A stretch of DNA of 64,000 bases from CADEDH01 sp047974625. Lineage in GTDB: Bacteria > Actinomycetota > Acidimicrobiia > Acidimicrobiales > SZUA-35. Below the pieces are notes generated by a model. That model did not search any database. It worked only from the letters and a program-made list of their open reading frames with translations, and was not told the DNA's origin. The DNA is taken from the NCBI GenBank assembly GCA_047974625.1, contig JBKECK010000044.1:28621-92620 (forward strand), given 5' to 3'. Below are positions 7,561-16,680 of the stretch, piece by piece; the stretch's first letter is position 1; the number at the start of each line of letters is the position of its first letter. The position numbers and the translations under genes are program-made.

Positions 7561-8673
7561 TCAGCGTCGAGGTCGTAACCGATCGGTCACCGAGTGGGTG
7601 TGACGGGGCTCCCCGTGCGGACGCCACAACATGATGACCGGCTTGACGGGCGCCTTCGCCGCGTTCGCCAGGGACCGGCCGATGGCCGTGCGGGACCGGC
7701 CGCCCCGGGCGGTGCGAACGAGGCCCATGCGCACGAACACCAGCCAGCTCACGACGGCCACCACCCCCATCCCGGCGGTGACCAGGATCCACCCCCAGGA
7801 GTCGGCCGTCCAGGGCAGGTCGACCATGTTCATCCCGTACCAGCTGGTGATCAGGGACAGGGGCAGCAGGATCGCCGCGTACGCGGCGAGCACGGCGGTC
7901 GCCGACGCCTCCCGCTCGGCCGACGCCCCCCGGTAGGTGTCGAGGGTGTCGGTGAGCAGGCCCCGGGCCGTGGCCAGGGACTCGACGACCAGGTTGTGGA
8001 CGTCGTAGGCGTCGTTGAGGATCGTGGCCGCAGCCGGGGTCAGGATCGGTAGATTCCTCGACCGCAGGGTGGTGATCACCAGCCGCTGGGGCCGCAGGAC
8101 CCGCCGGATGGTGGCCTCCTCACGGCGCAGGAATTGGATCTCGGCCAGCACCGACCGATCGGCGGCCAACGCCCGGTCGGACAGGTCGTCGACCTGCCGT
8201 TCGAACTCGTCGAGCACCTCCAGGTAGCGGCGGCCGACGGCCTCGGTGAGCTGGGCGAACAGTTCGGGGGGTGCGAGCTCGCCGATCTGGGGGTAGCTCC
8301 GGGCGGCGCCCCACAGCCATTCCACGCCCACCACCGGCTCGGCGTGCACGGTGACGAACAGGCCCTCCCGGACAAAGCAGTCGAGCTCGACGGTGTCGAC
8401 CCGGTCACCAACGAAGGTCAGGGCGTGGATGACCACGAACAGGTGGTCATCGTGCAAGTCGAACTTCGGGAGCTGTTCGACGTCGAGGACGTCCTCGATG
8501 GCGGCCGGATCAAACCCGAAGCGTCGGCCCAGCTCCTCCACCTCGCCCGGGTCGCTGGTGGTGACATCGAGCCAGACCATCGAGCCGTCGCCGACACGGC
8601 CCTCGATCTCGTCGGGGTGGGCGGGCTCGTACGCCGAGGCGCCGGCCGGGCGGGTGAGCAGTTGGTAGGGCAA
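7561..8673 (-). CDS. corA: CorA-family magnesium/divalent cation transporter
   Basis: A 370-residue protein. The large N-terminal cytosolic domain begins MPYQLLTRPAG and contains IEDVLDVEQLPKFD and the VIHAL strand. Two C-terminal transmembrane helices follow (about 255-280 and 290-315), separated by the YGMNM signature near residues 279-283, the selectivity loop of the pentameric CorA channel. The start is TTG 8673, with GCAGGAG nine bases upstream; the longer open frame to 9156 lies over the DUF1028 gene and is not coding. A basic tail of about 50 residues follows the last helix. Confidence 0.9.
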   Translation of the reverse strand: MPYQLLTRPAGASAYEPAHPDEIEGRVGDGSMVWLDVTTSDPGEVEELGRRFGFDPAAIEDVLDVEQLPKFDLHDDHLFVVIHALTFVGDRVDTVELDCFVREGLFVTVHAEPVVGVEWLWGAARSYPQIGELAPPELFAQLTEAVGRRYLEVLDEFERQVDDLSDRALAADRSVLAEIQFLRREEATIRRVLRPQRLVITTLRSRNLPILTPAAATILNDAYDVHNLVVESLATARGLLTDTLDTYRGASAEREASATAVLAAYAAILLPLSLITSWYGMNMVDLPWTADSWGWILVTAGMGVVAVVSWLVFVRMGLVRTARGGRSRTAIGRSLANAAKAPVKPVIMLWRPHGEPRHTHSVTDRLRPRR

Positions 8674-8690
8674 GCGGACTCCTGCGGATC

Positions 8691-9626
8691 CTAGCGGCGG
8701 GCCTGGCGGGCCCCGAGACCACGGCGGAAGATCCACAGGCCACCGGTGACGGCGGCCAGGGAGAACCCGAGGGCCACGGCGGTCACCCAGCCTCCGCCTC
8801 GGTCCCGGTGCTGGGCGGCGTCGATGGCCCCGGTCCGTCCGGCGGCCACCGCGGCCACGAGCTCCTCGACCGGGTTGACGGTGTCGCCCTCGTCGACCGA
8901 GACCGTGGTCACGAACGAGGGTCGGCCGGGGGCGTCGGTGGCGCCGGCCACGGCCACGTGGGCGAACAGGGCCGTCGACGCCGGGCAGCGACGGTCGCCA
9001 CCGGCCCGGGACCCGGCCGCCAGCCCGGCCACCAAGGCCCCGGCGAGGTCGGCCCCCTCGGCCCGGGCCACCACGAAACCGTCGATCGTGTCCCCCACCA
9101 CCTCGGGCGACGCGGTCAGATTGGCCTGGGCCGACGCCCCGGGCGCCGACCGCCAACCCGACTCGGGGAGCACCTCGTCACCGGTCACGCCCACCGACGT
9201 GCCGGCCAGGTCGACCACCGCGTACTGGCGGACGGCGGCCAGTTCACCGTCGGCGATGACCAACCGGTCCACCACGGTGCGGGGGTCGAGGCCGGCGTTG
9301 ATCAGCTCGGTCATCTCCGCCACCGGGGCCAGGTCGATCTGACCCTGGACCACCCCGGCCGCCAACCCCGGGACTACGACCGCGGGCGGGAGCAGGGCGG
9401 CCGGATCCCCGACCGTCTCCACCGGCACACAGCTGGCCACCGCCACCCCCACCTCCCCGGTGTCCGCGTCGGTGGCGGCCACCGACCAGGTGGCACCGGC
9501 CGGGGCGGCCCAACCGGCCACCACCGCACCCCCGAACAGGACCCCGCCGGCCACCATCCGCCGCCACCGGCGGAACCGGACCCGGGACACCGGGGGTGGG
9601 GCCGAGGGGGGACGGACTCCGATCAT
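8691..9626 (-). CDS. Exported DUF1028 (Ntn-hydrolase-like) protein with C-terminal membrane anchor
   Basis: A 311-residue protein. A basic N-terminus and a hydrophobic stretch (about 24-45, ending PAGATWS) look like a signal peptide. The mature part begins WSVAATDADTGEVGVAVASC, the hallmark of DUF1028, whose members adopt an Ntn-hydrolase-like fold. A hydrophobic segment near 280-303 followed by RR may anchor the C-terminus. DUF1028 proteins are often found with peptide or amidase functions, but none is proven for this one. The ATG at 9626 is back to back with a possible start of the divergent SDR gene. The 17-base gap to corA suggests cotranscription. Confidence 0.75.
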   Translation of the reverse strand: MIGVRPPSAPPPVSRVRFRRWRRMVAGGVLFGGAVVAGWAAPAGATWSVAATDADTGEVGVAVASCVPVETVGDPAALLPPAVVVPGLAAGVVQGQIDLAPVAEMTELINAGLDPRTVVDRLVIADGELAAVRQYAVVDLAGTSVGVTGDEVLPESGWRSAPGASAQANLTASPEVVGDTIDGFVVARAEGADLAGALVAGLAAGSRAGGDRRCPASTALFAHVAVAGATDAPGRPSFVTTVSVDEGDTVNPVEELVAAVAAGRTGAIDAAQHRDRGGGWVTAVALGFSLAAVTGGLWIFRRGLGARQARR

Positions 9627-9669
9627 GGCCACAGTGTGCCCCGACGATCGTTCGTGGCAGCATGGCCCG

Positions 9670-10491
9670 GTGACCGACGCCAACGCCGCCCCCTCCGACG
9701 GATCGCTCCCACCGGTGAGGGACCCGTCCCCGCCGGGAGACCTGTTCCGCCTCGACGGCAAGGTCGCCGTCCTGACCGGCGCCAGCTCCGGTCTGGGGGA
9801 ACGCTTCGCCCGGGCCCTGGCCGCGGCCGGGGCCGACCTGATCATCACCGCCCGACGGGCCGACCGGCTCGAGAAGCTGGCCGCCGAGCTGCCCGGCACC
9901 GTGGTGGTGGCCGGTGACGTGACCGATCCGGTGACGGCCGAAGCGGCGGTCACCGCCGCCGTCGACCGGTACGGTCGCCTGGACGTCGTGGTAAACAACG
10001 CCGGCATCTCCCGGGTCCTGCCCGCCGTCGACGACGATCTCGACGAGTTCCGCCGGGAACTGGAGATCAACCTCGTCGCCCCCTACGAACTGGCCCGGAC
10101 GGCGGCCCGCTGGATGATCGGGGCCGGTCGGACCGGTTCGATCGTCAATGTCGGCTCCGTGCTCGGCACCGTCGGTGGTGGCCGGTTGAAGGTCCCGGGC
10201 TACGCCGCGGCCAAGGGCGGTATCCACAACCTCACCCGAGAGCTGGCCTCCCAGTGGGCCCGCCGCAACGTCAGGGTCAACGCCATCGCCCCCGGCTGGT
10301 TCGAGACGGAGATGAACGCCGAGATGTTCGGCACCGCCGGCGGGATGCGGTACATCGTTGACAACACCCCGATGGGCCGCCCGGGGGTGGAGGGCGAGCT
10401 CGACGGGGCGCTGCTGTTCCTGGCCTCGGACGCCTCCCGGTACGTAACGGGCCAGGTCCTCCACGTGGACGGGGGATGGACCGCGATCTAG
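9670..10491 (+). CDS. Short-chain dehydrogenase/reductase (SDR)
   Basis: A 273-residue NAD(P)-dependent oxidoreductase. The cofactor motif TGASSGLG lies near residue 37, followed by NNAG, the catalytic serine region (VNVGSVLG) and YAAAK (Tyr and Lys of the active site). The C-terminus DGGWTAI is typical of classical SDRs. A 23-residue N-terminal extension precedes the Rossmann fold. GTG 9670 is chosen; an in-frame ATG at 9625 is possible but overlaps the divergent DUF1028 start, and neither has a good Shine-Dalgarno sequence. The substrate is not predictable. Confidence 0.85.
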   Translation: MTDANAAPSDGSLPPVRDPSPPGDLFRLDGKVAVLTGASSGLGERFARALAAAGADLIITARRADRLEKLAAELPGTVVVAGDVTDPVTAEAAVTAAVDRYGRLDVVVNNAGISRVLPAVDDDLDEFRRELEINLVAPYELARTAARWMIGAGRTGSIVNVGSVLGTVGGGRLKVPGYAAAKGGIHNLTRELASQWARRNVRVNAIAPGWFETEMNAEMFGTAGGMRYIVDNTPMGRPGVEGELDGALLFLASDASRYVTGQVLHVDGGWTAI

Positions 10492-10641
10492 CTCCGCCCG
10501 CGGGCCCGACCCGCCTCGGCCTACGGACGGGTGGCCGGATCTGCCCACCGCCCGTGAGCAGAGGTCCCCGCGGCCTCCGAGTGGCCGCGGCCGCCCGCCC
10601 CGGCGACCGCTAGCGTGAACCGACCGGCCGGGCGGGCACCA

Positions 10642-10673
10642 GGTGACCGTCCCGTGGTACGGACGGGTTCACC
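10642..10673 (+). other. Leader hairpin upstream of the nucleotide-sugar dehydrogenase
   Basis: GGTGA and CCGTCC (10642-10652) pair with GGACGG (10661-10666) and TCACC (10669-10673), with an eight-base loop and a two-base bulge. It ends shortly before the AGGAGGG ribosome binding site. It may influence mRNA stability or translation; no riboswitch class is recognised. The rest of 10492-10700 shows no gene. Confidence 0.35.
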
Positions 10674-10700
10674 CGGTGATGAGCAGGAGGGCAGGACCCA

Positions 10701-12038
10701 TTGAGCAAGCCGACCAACGAATCCACCTTCTCCCCGCCACCCCGGATCGACGATCTCCTGGCCCGGATCGACGACCGGTCGGCCCGGGTGATCGTCGTGG
10801 GCCAGGGCTATGTGGGCCTCCCGGTGTCGATGCGGGCCGCCGAGCAGGGGTTCCCCACCGTCGGGTTCGAGATCGACGAGCGCCGCAGCAAGCGACTGGC
10901 CGCCGGTGACTCCTATATCGAGGACGTCCCCAGCGAGACCCTGGCCTCCGCCCTGGCCCGGGGGTACCTGCCCACCGCGGACCGCCGCGACCTGGCCGAC
11001 TTCGACGTGGCCGTCATCACCGTGCCCACCCCGCTACGGGAAGGGGTCCCGGACCTGTCCTTCGTGGCCGGGGCCGGCGAGCTCCTGGCCGGGGCCCTGA
11101 CCCCGGGGGCGCTGGTAGTGCTCGAATCAACCACCTACCCGGGCACCACCCACGAGCTGCTCCGCCCCATCCTCGAACGGTCCGGGCTGGAGTGCGGGGT
11201 CGACTTCTGGCTCGGGTACTCCCCCGAGCGGATCGATCCCGGCAACCCGACCTGGAATTTCGTGAACACCCCGAAGGTGGTGTCCGGCATCGGCGGGGAC
11301 GCCGGCCGGGCCGTGGCCGCGTTCTACCGGGCCCTGGTGGACCGGGTCGTCGAGGTGGCGAGTACCGAGACCGCCGAACTGGTCAAGGTCCTGGAGAACA
11401 CCTACCGGCATGTCAACATCGCCCTGGTCAACGAGCTGGCCATGTTCGCCCGGGACCTGGGGGTCGACGTGTGGTCGGCCATCGACGCCGCCAGCACCAA
11501 ACCGTTCGGCTTCACCCCGTTCCGGCCCGGCCCCGGCGTGGGCGGGCACTGCCTCCCCATCGACCCGTCCTACCTGTCGTGGCGGGTCCGCCAGAACCTG
11601 GGCCAGGCGTTCCGGTTCGTGGAGCTGGCCAACGACGTGAACGCCCACATGCCGGACTATGTCGTCACCCGGATCACTGCCCTGCTCAACGAACGGCAGC
11701 GGGCCGTGAACGGCACCTCGATCCTCCTGCTGGGCCTCACCTACAAGTCGGGCACCTCCGACTGGCGGGAGTCACCGTCGCTGGCGGTGGCGGAACGGCT
11801 CCATCAGCTCAAGGCCGAGCTCCGCCTGTGCGACCCGCACATCGACCCGATCGCCGCCACCGGCCTGGACGCCCCGTTGGTCGAGTTCATCCCCGAGGAG
11901 TTGGCGGCCGCAGACCTGGTCGTCGTACTGGTGGACCACGCCGAGTTCGATCCGGCCACCATCGCCGAACACGCCCCGCTCGTGTTCGACACCAAGGCCA
12001 TCCTGGCCGGCCGTCACTTCAACGGGGAGCTCCTCTAG
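10701..12038 (+). CDS. UDP-N-acetylglucosamine/UDP-glucose 6-dehydrogenase (WecC/WbpA type)
   Basis: A 445-residue nucleotide-sugar dehydrogenase. The N-terminal Rossmann fold has IVVGQGYVGLPVS (near 34-46); the central domain has YSPERIDPGN and the catalytic cysteine C284 in GGHCLPIDPSYLSW; the C-terminal domain has LGLTYKSGTSDWRESPS. The GHCLPIDP.YL context is characteristic of WbpA/WecC enzymes that oxidise UDP-GlcNAc or UDP-ManNAc to the uronate in two NAD-dependent steps, rather than of simple UDP-glucose dehydrogenases. The product would feed a surface polysaccharide. The start is TTG 10701, with AGGAGGG upstream. No other polysaccharide genes adjoin it. Confidence 0.85.
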   Translation: MSKPTNESTFSPPPRIDDLLARIDDRSARVIVVGQGYVGLPVSMRAAEQGFPTVGFEIDERRSKRLAAGDSYIEDVPSETLASALARGYLPTADRRDLADFDVAVITVPTPLREGVPDLSFVAGAGELLAGALTPGALVVLESTTYPGTTHELLRPILERSGLECGVDFWLGYSPERIDPGNPTWNFVNTPKVVSGIGGDAGRAVAAFYRALVDRVVEVASTETAELVKVLENTYRHVNIALVNELAMFARDLGVDVWSAIDAASTKPFGFTPFRPGPGVGGHCLPIDPSYLSWRVRQNLGQAFRFVELANDVNAHMPDYVVTRITALLNERQRAVNGTSILLLGLTYKSGTSDWRESPSLAVAERLHQLKAELRLCDPHIDPIAATGLDAPLVEFIPEELAAADLVVVLVDHAEFDPATIAEHAPLVFDTKAILAGRHFNGELL

Positions 12039-12126
12039 CCCCCACCCGCGGTAACCCCCACCCCGCATTAGTGGCACCTGCCGTACTGCTCGCCCCTGGG
12101 CCGACCCTCAGTTACCGTTCGTCGAC

Positions 12127-12597
12127 ATGCGCCTCTACCTCATCCGGCACGCCCATGCCGGGACGCGGACCGCGGGCCGGCACGACCGGTACCGCCCCCT
12201 TTCCCCCAAGGGGAAACAGCGGTCGGAGACCCTCGCCCACATGCTCGCCGACCGGCCGGTCGACACTGTCCTGTCCAGCCCGGCGACCCGCTGCGTCCAG
12301 ACGGTGGAGCCGATCGCGGCCGGTCACGACCTCACGGTGACCGAGGTGGACGAGCTCTTCGAGGGGGCCCGGATCGACGAGGCCGAACGGTTTCTGCGGG
12401 CCCAGCCCGGGCCAGATGTGGTGGCCTGCTCCCACGGCGACCTGATCCCGGAGCTGGTGGAGCTCGTGGCCCGCGAGGGCGCCGCCGTGACCGGCAACGA
12501 CTGCCGCAAGGGCTCGATCTGGATCATGGAGCACCACAACGGTCGCTGGACCTCCGCCACCTATGTGGACCGCGCCGTCAACCAGCTTCCGGGGTGA
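12127..12597 (+). CDS. Histidine phosphatase, SixA-like
   Basis: A 156-residue small phosphohistidine phosphatase. It begins MRLYLIRHAHAG, with the catalytic RHxH motif at residues 7-10. SSPATRCVQT supplies the second conserved arginine, and CSHGD the second histidine. Length and lack of extra domains fit the SixA branch. Its stop lies 20 bases inside the 3' end of the convergent transglutaminase gene, so the two genes overlap tail to tail. Confidence 0.85.
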   Translation: MRLYLIRHAHAGTRTAGRHDRYRPLSPKGKQRSETLAHMLADRPVDTVLSSPATRCVQTVEPIAAGHDLTVTEVDELFEGARIDEAERFLRAQPGPDVVACSHGDLIPELVELVAREGAAVTGNDCRKGSIWIMEHHNGRWTSATYVDRAVNQLPG

Positions 12598-14602
12598 CGG
12601 TCCGGGGCCCGGAGTCCGGGGAGGCCCGGGCCACGGCGCCCTCCAGGTCGTCCAGGGCCGACCGGGCCAGGCGGTACTCCTCGTCGTAACCGGCCCCGTC
12701 CGAATGCGGCCCATACCACAGGGGTTCCAGAGCCCGGACCGCCCCGGCCACTGGTTCGACGGCCACCCCGGCCGCCACCAATCGGTCTCCCCGCTGCCGC
12801 AAGGTGGCGGCCGGGGTCCACACCGCGCCGACGACCCGGCCCTGACGGTCCAGCTCGTCGGCCAGTCGGTCCAGCGGATCGCGAGCCTGGCGGCGCCGCC
12901 GCCGATGCGGTCGGAGCAGGGCCATGGCCCCGGCCGCCGCCACGCCAACCGGGGCCACCGCCGCCAGGGTCCAGGGCCGCACCCCGTGGGTGCCGGCCGG
13001 GGCGAGGAGGGGGACCTCGGCGGTGGGATCGAAGGGCTGCCATCCGGCGGACGGGAAGTACACCTCGGCCCAGGCGTGGGCGTCGACCCCGCGCGACACC
13101 CACTCACCGGTCGCGGTGTCGAACCGGCCCGGGACGAAACCTGCCACAAGGCGGGCGGGGATCCCCAACGACCGGGCCATCACCACCAGGGCGGAGCCGA
13201 TCTGTTCGCAGAAGCCGACCCGGGACTCGAAGAGCAGGTGGTCGACGGCGTCGGTGCCCTCCGGCAGCCGCCCGATATCGCGGCTGTAGTGGACGTTGTC
13301 GGCCATCCACGCCTCCAGGGCTCGGACCTTGTCGTAGCTGGTGGGGGCGTTGGCCGTGACCGTCCGGGCCAGGGTGGCGACCCGGGGGGTCACGGCGTCC
13401 TCGGTGGCGTAGGTGTCCATCACGGGGTCGTCCGCGGCGATCCGGGTCGGCTCGTCGGCCCGGAGCTGATCGGGGGTGACCGCCCGCACCCGGGACTCCA
13501 CCGTCCAGGTGGTGCCGGCCGCCAACGGCTCGTCGGAGACAAGGGTTCCCTCGCCCGAGAGCCGACCCGACCGGAGGCTCGACCACAGCCGAAGCGGCTC
13601 CCAGGCCAGGGGCACCGTGGTCATCCCGCCGGTGACCAGCCGGACCTCCTGGCGGACCACGGTGGCGCCCGGCCCGGGCTCGTCCAGGACGGCGGCCGCG
13701 CCCTCGGTCAGGGCCACTTCCCCCGAGTCCCACCGCACCGACACCGACGGCGTCGAGCTGGTCCAGCGGCGACCGTCCCAGCGGTCGTAAACGGCCCCGC
13801 GCAGGAAGAGGGCCAGGTCGCTGCGGACCCGGAGGATCTCCTGCTCGTCCAACCCGATCGGTTCGCCGGTGTCGAGGTTGCCCCAGAAGCCGGGGTAGGA
13901 CGGGGCCACCGGTCCGGATGCGTCGCCGGAGTTGACCCGGACACCGGATCCGATGTCGAGGCGGGTGGCCACCCGGGCCAGGCCGATGGTGGCCGGGGCG
14001 ATGAGCAGGGCGACCCCCACCACGGTGGAGGCGCTCCTCAACCGCCAGGTCCGGTCCGGTCCGGGGGTGAGCGGTCGGGCCCCGGAGGCGAAGCCGGGTC
14101 GGGGCGACCAGTCCACCCCGGGGGGATCGGCCAGGATCGACAGGGCGAGGGTCACGGTCACCGCGGCGGCCCAGATGGCGACGGCGGGACCGGACACGGT
14201 GGCGTCACGGAGGTCGGTGACCACCACCAACGGTAGGCCGAGAGCGGGTACGGCCACCAGCATGGCGTTCCGGTTGAGCAGCGAGTACCCGATGACCACC
14301 GCCCCGGCCAGGGCGACCAGGCCGAGCGACCTGCCGGTGGATCCGAGGACGACCGCCCAGGTGGCGAGGGCGACGGCGACCAGGCCGACGCTGTCGTCCG
14401 GGCGGGGCCGTACGGCACCGATGACCACCCCGACGGCGAGGGCGACGAGCAGGGCGGTCTGCTCGTGCTCGCTGAGGGGGGCGACGACGGCGGCCAGACT
14501 GGCGGCGACCATGCCGGCCAGGCGCAACGGCAGGTCCCTCACCAGGCCCATCCCGCCCGGTCCGGGGCCGGGCACCGGCCGGCGATCCGACCGCCGGTTC
14601 AC
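12578..14602 (-). CDS. Transglutaminase-like membrane protein (TgpA/DUF3488 type)
   Basis: A 674-residue protein. About six transmembrane helices occupy residues 15-190, with another near 205-225 and one late helix near 550-570. Between them lies an extracytoplasmic transglutaminase-core domain with the triad Cys465 (GFCEQIG), His509 (DAHAWAEVY) and Asp525 (FDPTAE). A soluble, helical DUF4129-like tail follows the last helix. The gene follows DUF58 and MoxR genes, and GTG 14602 overlaps the DUF58 stop as GTGA. This MoxR-DUF58-transglutaminase cassette is widespread and thought to act in assembly or modification of envelope proteins. A longer reading to 14632 is possible but lacks the coupling signal. 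Confidence 0.87.
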   Translation of the reverse strand: MNRRSDRRPVPGPGPGGMGLVRDLPLRLAGMVAASLAAVVAPLSEHEQTALLVALAVGVVIGAVRPRPDDSVGLVAVALATWAVVLGSTGRSLGLVALAGAVVIGYSLLNRNAMLVAVPALGLPLVVVTDLRDATVSGPAVAIWAAAVTVTLALSILADPPGVDWSPRPGFASGARPLTPGPDRTWRLRSASTVVGVALLIAPATIGLARVATRLDIGSGVRVNSGDASGPVAPSYPGFWGNLDTGEPIGLDEQEILRVRSDLALFLRGAVYDRWDGRRWTSSTPSVSVRWDSGEVALTEGAAAVLDEPGPGATVVRQEVRLVTGGMTTVPLAWEPLRLWSSLRSGRLSGEGTLVSDEPLAAGTTWTVESRVRAVTPDQLRADEPTRIAADDPVMDTYATEDAVTPRVATLARTVTANAPTSYDKVRALEAWMADNVHYSRDIGRLPEGTDAVDHLLFESRVGFCEQIGSALVVMARSLGIPARLVAGFVPGRFDTATGEWVSRGVDAHAWAEVYFPSAGWQPFDPTAEVPLLAPAGTHGVRPWTLAAVAPVGVAAAGAMALLRPHRRRRRQARDPLDRLADELDRQGRVVGAVWTPAATLRQRGDRLVAAGVAVEPVAGAVRALEPLWYGPHSDGAGYDEEYRLARSALDDLEGAVARASPDSGPRTVTPEAG

Positions 14603-15639
14603 CCGGGCGTCCCGTCCGAGTCGGTTCCCCACCGCACCCCGGATTCGTCGAGGGTCACCAGCCCGGAGGCCGAGGGGAGGAGGTCGGGGCCGCAGCCGTC
14701 ACCGGCCGGGTCAAGCTCGGCTCGGGCCAGACGGGCGGCCAGTTCTTGGCGGTCCGAGACGGTGCCCACCACCCAAGAAGTGCCGGACCGGTCGAGCCCG
14801 GCCCGGGCCGCGTCGGCCGACTGGCCCAGAACCCGCCGGGGTGGGGGGAAGGCCTCCACGGTGGAGAGCATCACCCGCCCGCCGGTGTCGAGGACGGACT
14901 CGACGATCCGCCGGGCGGCCGCCAGGCGGTCCCCCGGGCACGGGCCGTTGATCCCGCCGACCACCACGGTGACCCGCTCGGCGGCCCGGTGCCGGGACCG
15001 TTCCCGCACCATCAGCGTCCGGGACCGGGCCACCGTCGGCCAGTGGATGTCGCGTTGCGAGTCGCCGGGCACGTACGGCCGTACCCCCACGGGCTCGTCG
15101 TCCCGACCCGAGGTCTCGCTGGCCGTGCCCATGGCCCGGATGGCCTGGGCGGCCGGGATCGGAGCCACCGCCATGGGTCGGTGGAGGGGCACGATGACCG
15201 ACGCCGTGGCCCCCACCAGGCCGAGCGCGGGCCGGGCCTGGAGGACCACCTGGACCCGGTCGACCAGGCCCCGCTCCCCGGGGTCAACGGTGACCCGCAC
15301 CGTGCCGGGGGAGACGAGAGCCACCGGCTCCCGTCGTCCGGCGATGGTGGCCAGCAGCCGGACGGGGCGGCGGGTGGTTACGGTCAGGTCGAGGTTGCTG
15401 GGCTGGTGCTCGTAGCTCGACGCCGGTGCGTCCACCTGGACCTCCAGGCCCCGAAAGACGGGCCGGGCCAGGGCCAGGTCGAGCACAACCAGGGCGGCGG
15501 CGCCGATCAGCGGGGCGACGACGGCCACCTGGCCAGTGAACAAGGAGCTGAAAAGGCCGGGGACGATGAGGACGAGCATGCCCACACCGAGCGGGGTCCA
15601 CCCGGGCCGGACGTGGTGAACGGCCTCAGGTTCCGCCAC
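14599..15639 (-). CDS. DUF58 domain protein
   Basis: A 346-residue protein with two N-terminal transmembrane helices (about 13-55), then a beta-rich region and a DUF58 segment. The DUF58 signature, PYVPGDSQRDIHWPTVARS, lies near residues 185-205 and is followed by LMVRE. The C-terminal part resembles a von Willebrand A fold. DUF58 proteins are the usual partners of MoxR ATPases. The start is GTG 15639, with GGGGGGAT upstream, 14 bases inside the end of moxR. Confidence 0.87.
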   Translation of the reverse strand: MAEPEAVHHVRPGWTPLGVGMLVLIVPGLFSSLFTGQVAVVAPLIGAAALVVLDLALARPVFRGLEVQVDAPASSYEHQPSNLDLTVTTRRPVRLLATIAGRREPVALVSPGTVRVTVDPGERGLVDRVQVVLQARPALGLVGATASVIVPLHRPMAVAPIPAAQAIRAMGTASETSGRDDEPVGVRPYVPGDSQRDIHWPTVARSRTLMVRERSRHRAAERVTVVVGGINGPCPGDRLAAARRIVESVLDTGGRVMLSTVEAFPPPRRVLGQSADAARAGLDRSGTSWVVGTVSDRQELAARLARAELDPAGDGCGPDLLPSASGLVTLDESGVRWGTDSDGTPG

Positions 15640-16603
15640 GCCGATCCCCCCCTCGGCCGGTGCCGACCGGGACGGCGATGTCGTCGAGCGCGGTGTTGAT
15701 CCGGTCGGTGACCACCGCCGGGGGCAGCCCGGTGGCCACCAGCCGGTGGGCCAGGCACGGGATCGACACGGACTGGACGTCGTCGGGGACGACATGGTCG
15801 CGCCCCTCGAGCAGGGCCAGGGCACGGCTGGTGGCCAGCACCGCCTGGGGGCCGCGGATGCTCAGGTGGGATCCGGAACGGACCCGGTCGGCCAGGTCGA
15901 GCACGTAGTCGATGATGACGTCCGAGACGTGGACGCCGGCCACCACACCCTGGAGCCGGGGCATGAGGTGGATGGGGATGACGGGGTCGATCTGGGGCAC
16001 GGCGTCACGGCCCCCGTTGCCCCGGAGCAGATCCCGCTCGGTGGGTCGGTCGGGGCCGCCGAGACTGATGGACATGGCGAACCGATCCACCTGGCTGCTG
16101 GTGAGGGCGAACGTGCCGGCGTCACCGGCCGGGTTCATGGTGGCCACCACCATGAACGGATCGGGGGTTCGCCGGCTGGTGCCGTCCACGGTGATCTGCC
16201 CCTCCGCCATCGCCTCCAGCAGGGCGGACTGGGTGCGGGGGGTGATCCGGTTCAACTCGTCGACCAGTACGACGTGGGCGTGGAGGGGCCCGGGCCGGTA
16301 GCCCCACTCCCCGGTCCGGGGGTCGTAGATCGCCGAGCCGGTCAGGTCGGTAGGCATCAGGTCGGGAGTCCCCTGAACCCGGGACATGGTGCCGCCGATG
16401 ACCCGGGCCAGGGCCGTACCCAGGGTGGTCTTGCCGACGCCGGGGGCGTCGTCGAGCAGAAGGTGCTCCCCGGCCAGCATCACGGCCATGGCCAGCCGCA
16501 CCTCGTTGGCCTTGCCGAGCACCACATGGGCCACCCGCTGCTCCATGGCCTGGGCGATCTCGGCAGCGCGGGGGTCGCTGGCCGTGGTTGCAGCGGCGGT
16601 CAC
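15626..16603 (-). CDS. moxR: MoxR-type AAA+ ATPase
   Basis: A 325-residue AAA+ ATPase. Walker A is DDAPGVGKTT (near 55-64), Walker B VVLVDELNR, sensor 1 VVATMNPAG and the arginine finger region LTSSQVDRF. MoxR ATPases act as chaperones that insert cofactors or assemble complexes together with DUF58/VWA proteins. The start is GTG 16603, with GAAGAGAT a few bases upstream; longer readings into ccmI are not supported. It is the first gene of the three-gene cassette with DUF58 and the transglutaminase. Confidence 0.9.
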   Translation of the reverse strand: MTAAATTASDPRAAEIAQAMEQRVAHVVLGKANEVRLAMAVMLAGEHLLLDDAPGVGKTTLGTALARVIGGTMSRVQGTPDLMPTDLTGSAIYDPRTGEWGYRPGPLHAHVVLVDELNRITPRTQSALLEAMAEGQITVDGTSRRTPDPFMVVATMNPAGDAGTFALTSSQVDRFAMSISLGGPDRPTERDLLRGNGGRDAVPQIDPVIPIHLMPRLQGVVAGVHVSDVIIDYVLDLADRVRSGSHLSIRGPQAVLATSRALALLEGRDHVVPDDVQSVSIPCLAHRLVATGLPPAVVTDRINTALDDIAVPVGTGRGGDRRGGT

Positions 16604-16650
16604 GGAGATCTCTTCGACCGGTTTCGCCGCCGAGTTGAGGCCGTCGTCGC

Positions 16651-16679
16651 TCCGGTCGGCCGGCGACCGGCCGACCGGA
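16651..16679. terminator. Perfect hairpin separating the ccm operon from moxR
   Basis: TCCGGTCGGCCGG (16651-16663) and its exact complement (16667-16679) enclose a three-base CGA loop. It begins directly at the 3' end of the ccmI-like gene and 48 bases before moxR. It lacks a U tract, so it may attenuate rather than fully stop transcription. Confidence 0.65.
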
Positions 16680-16680
16680 C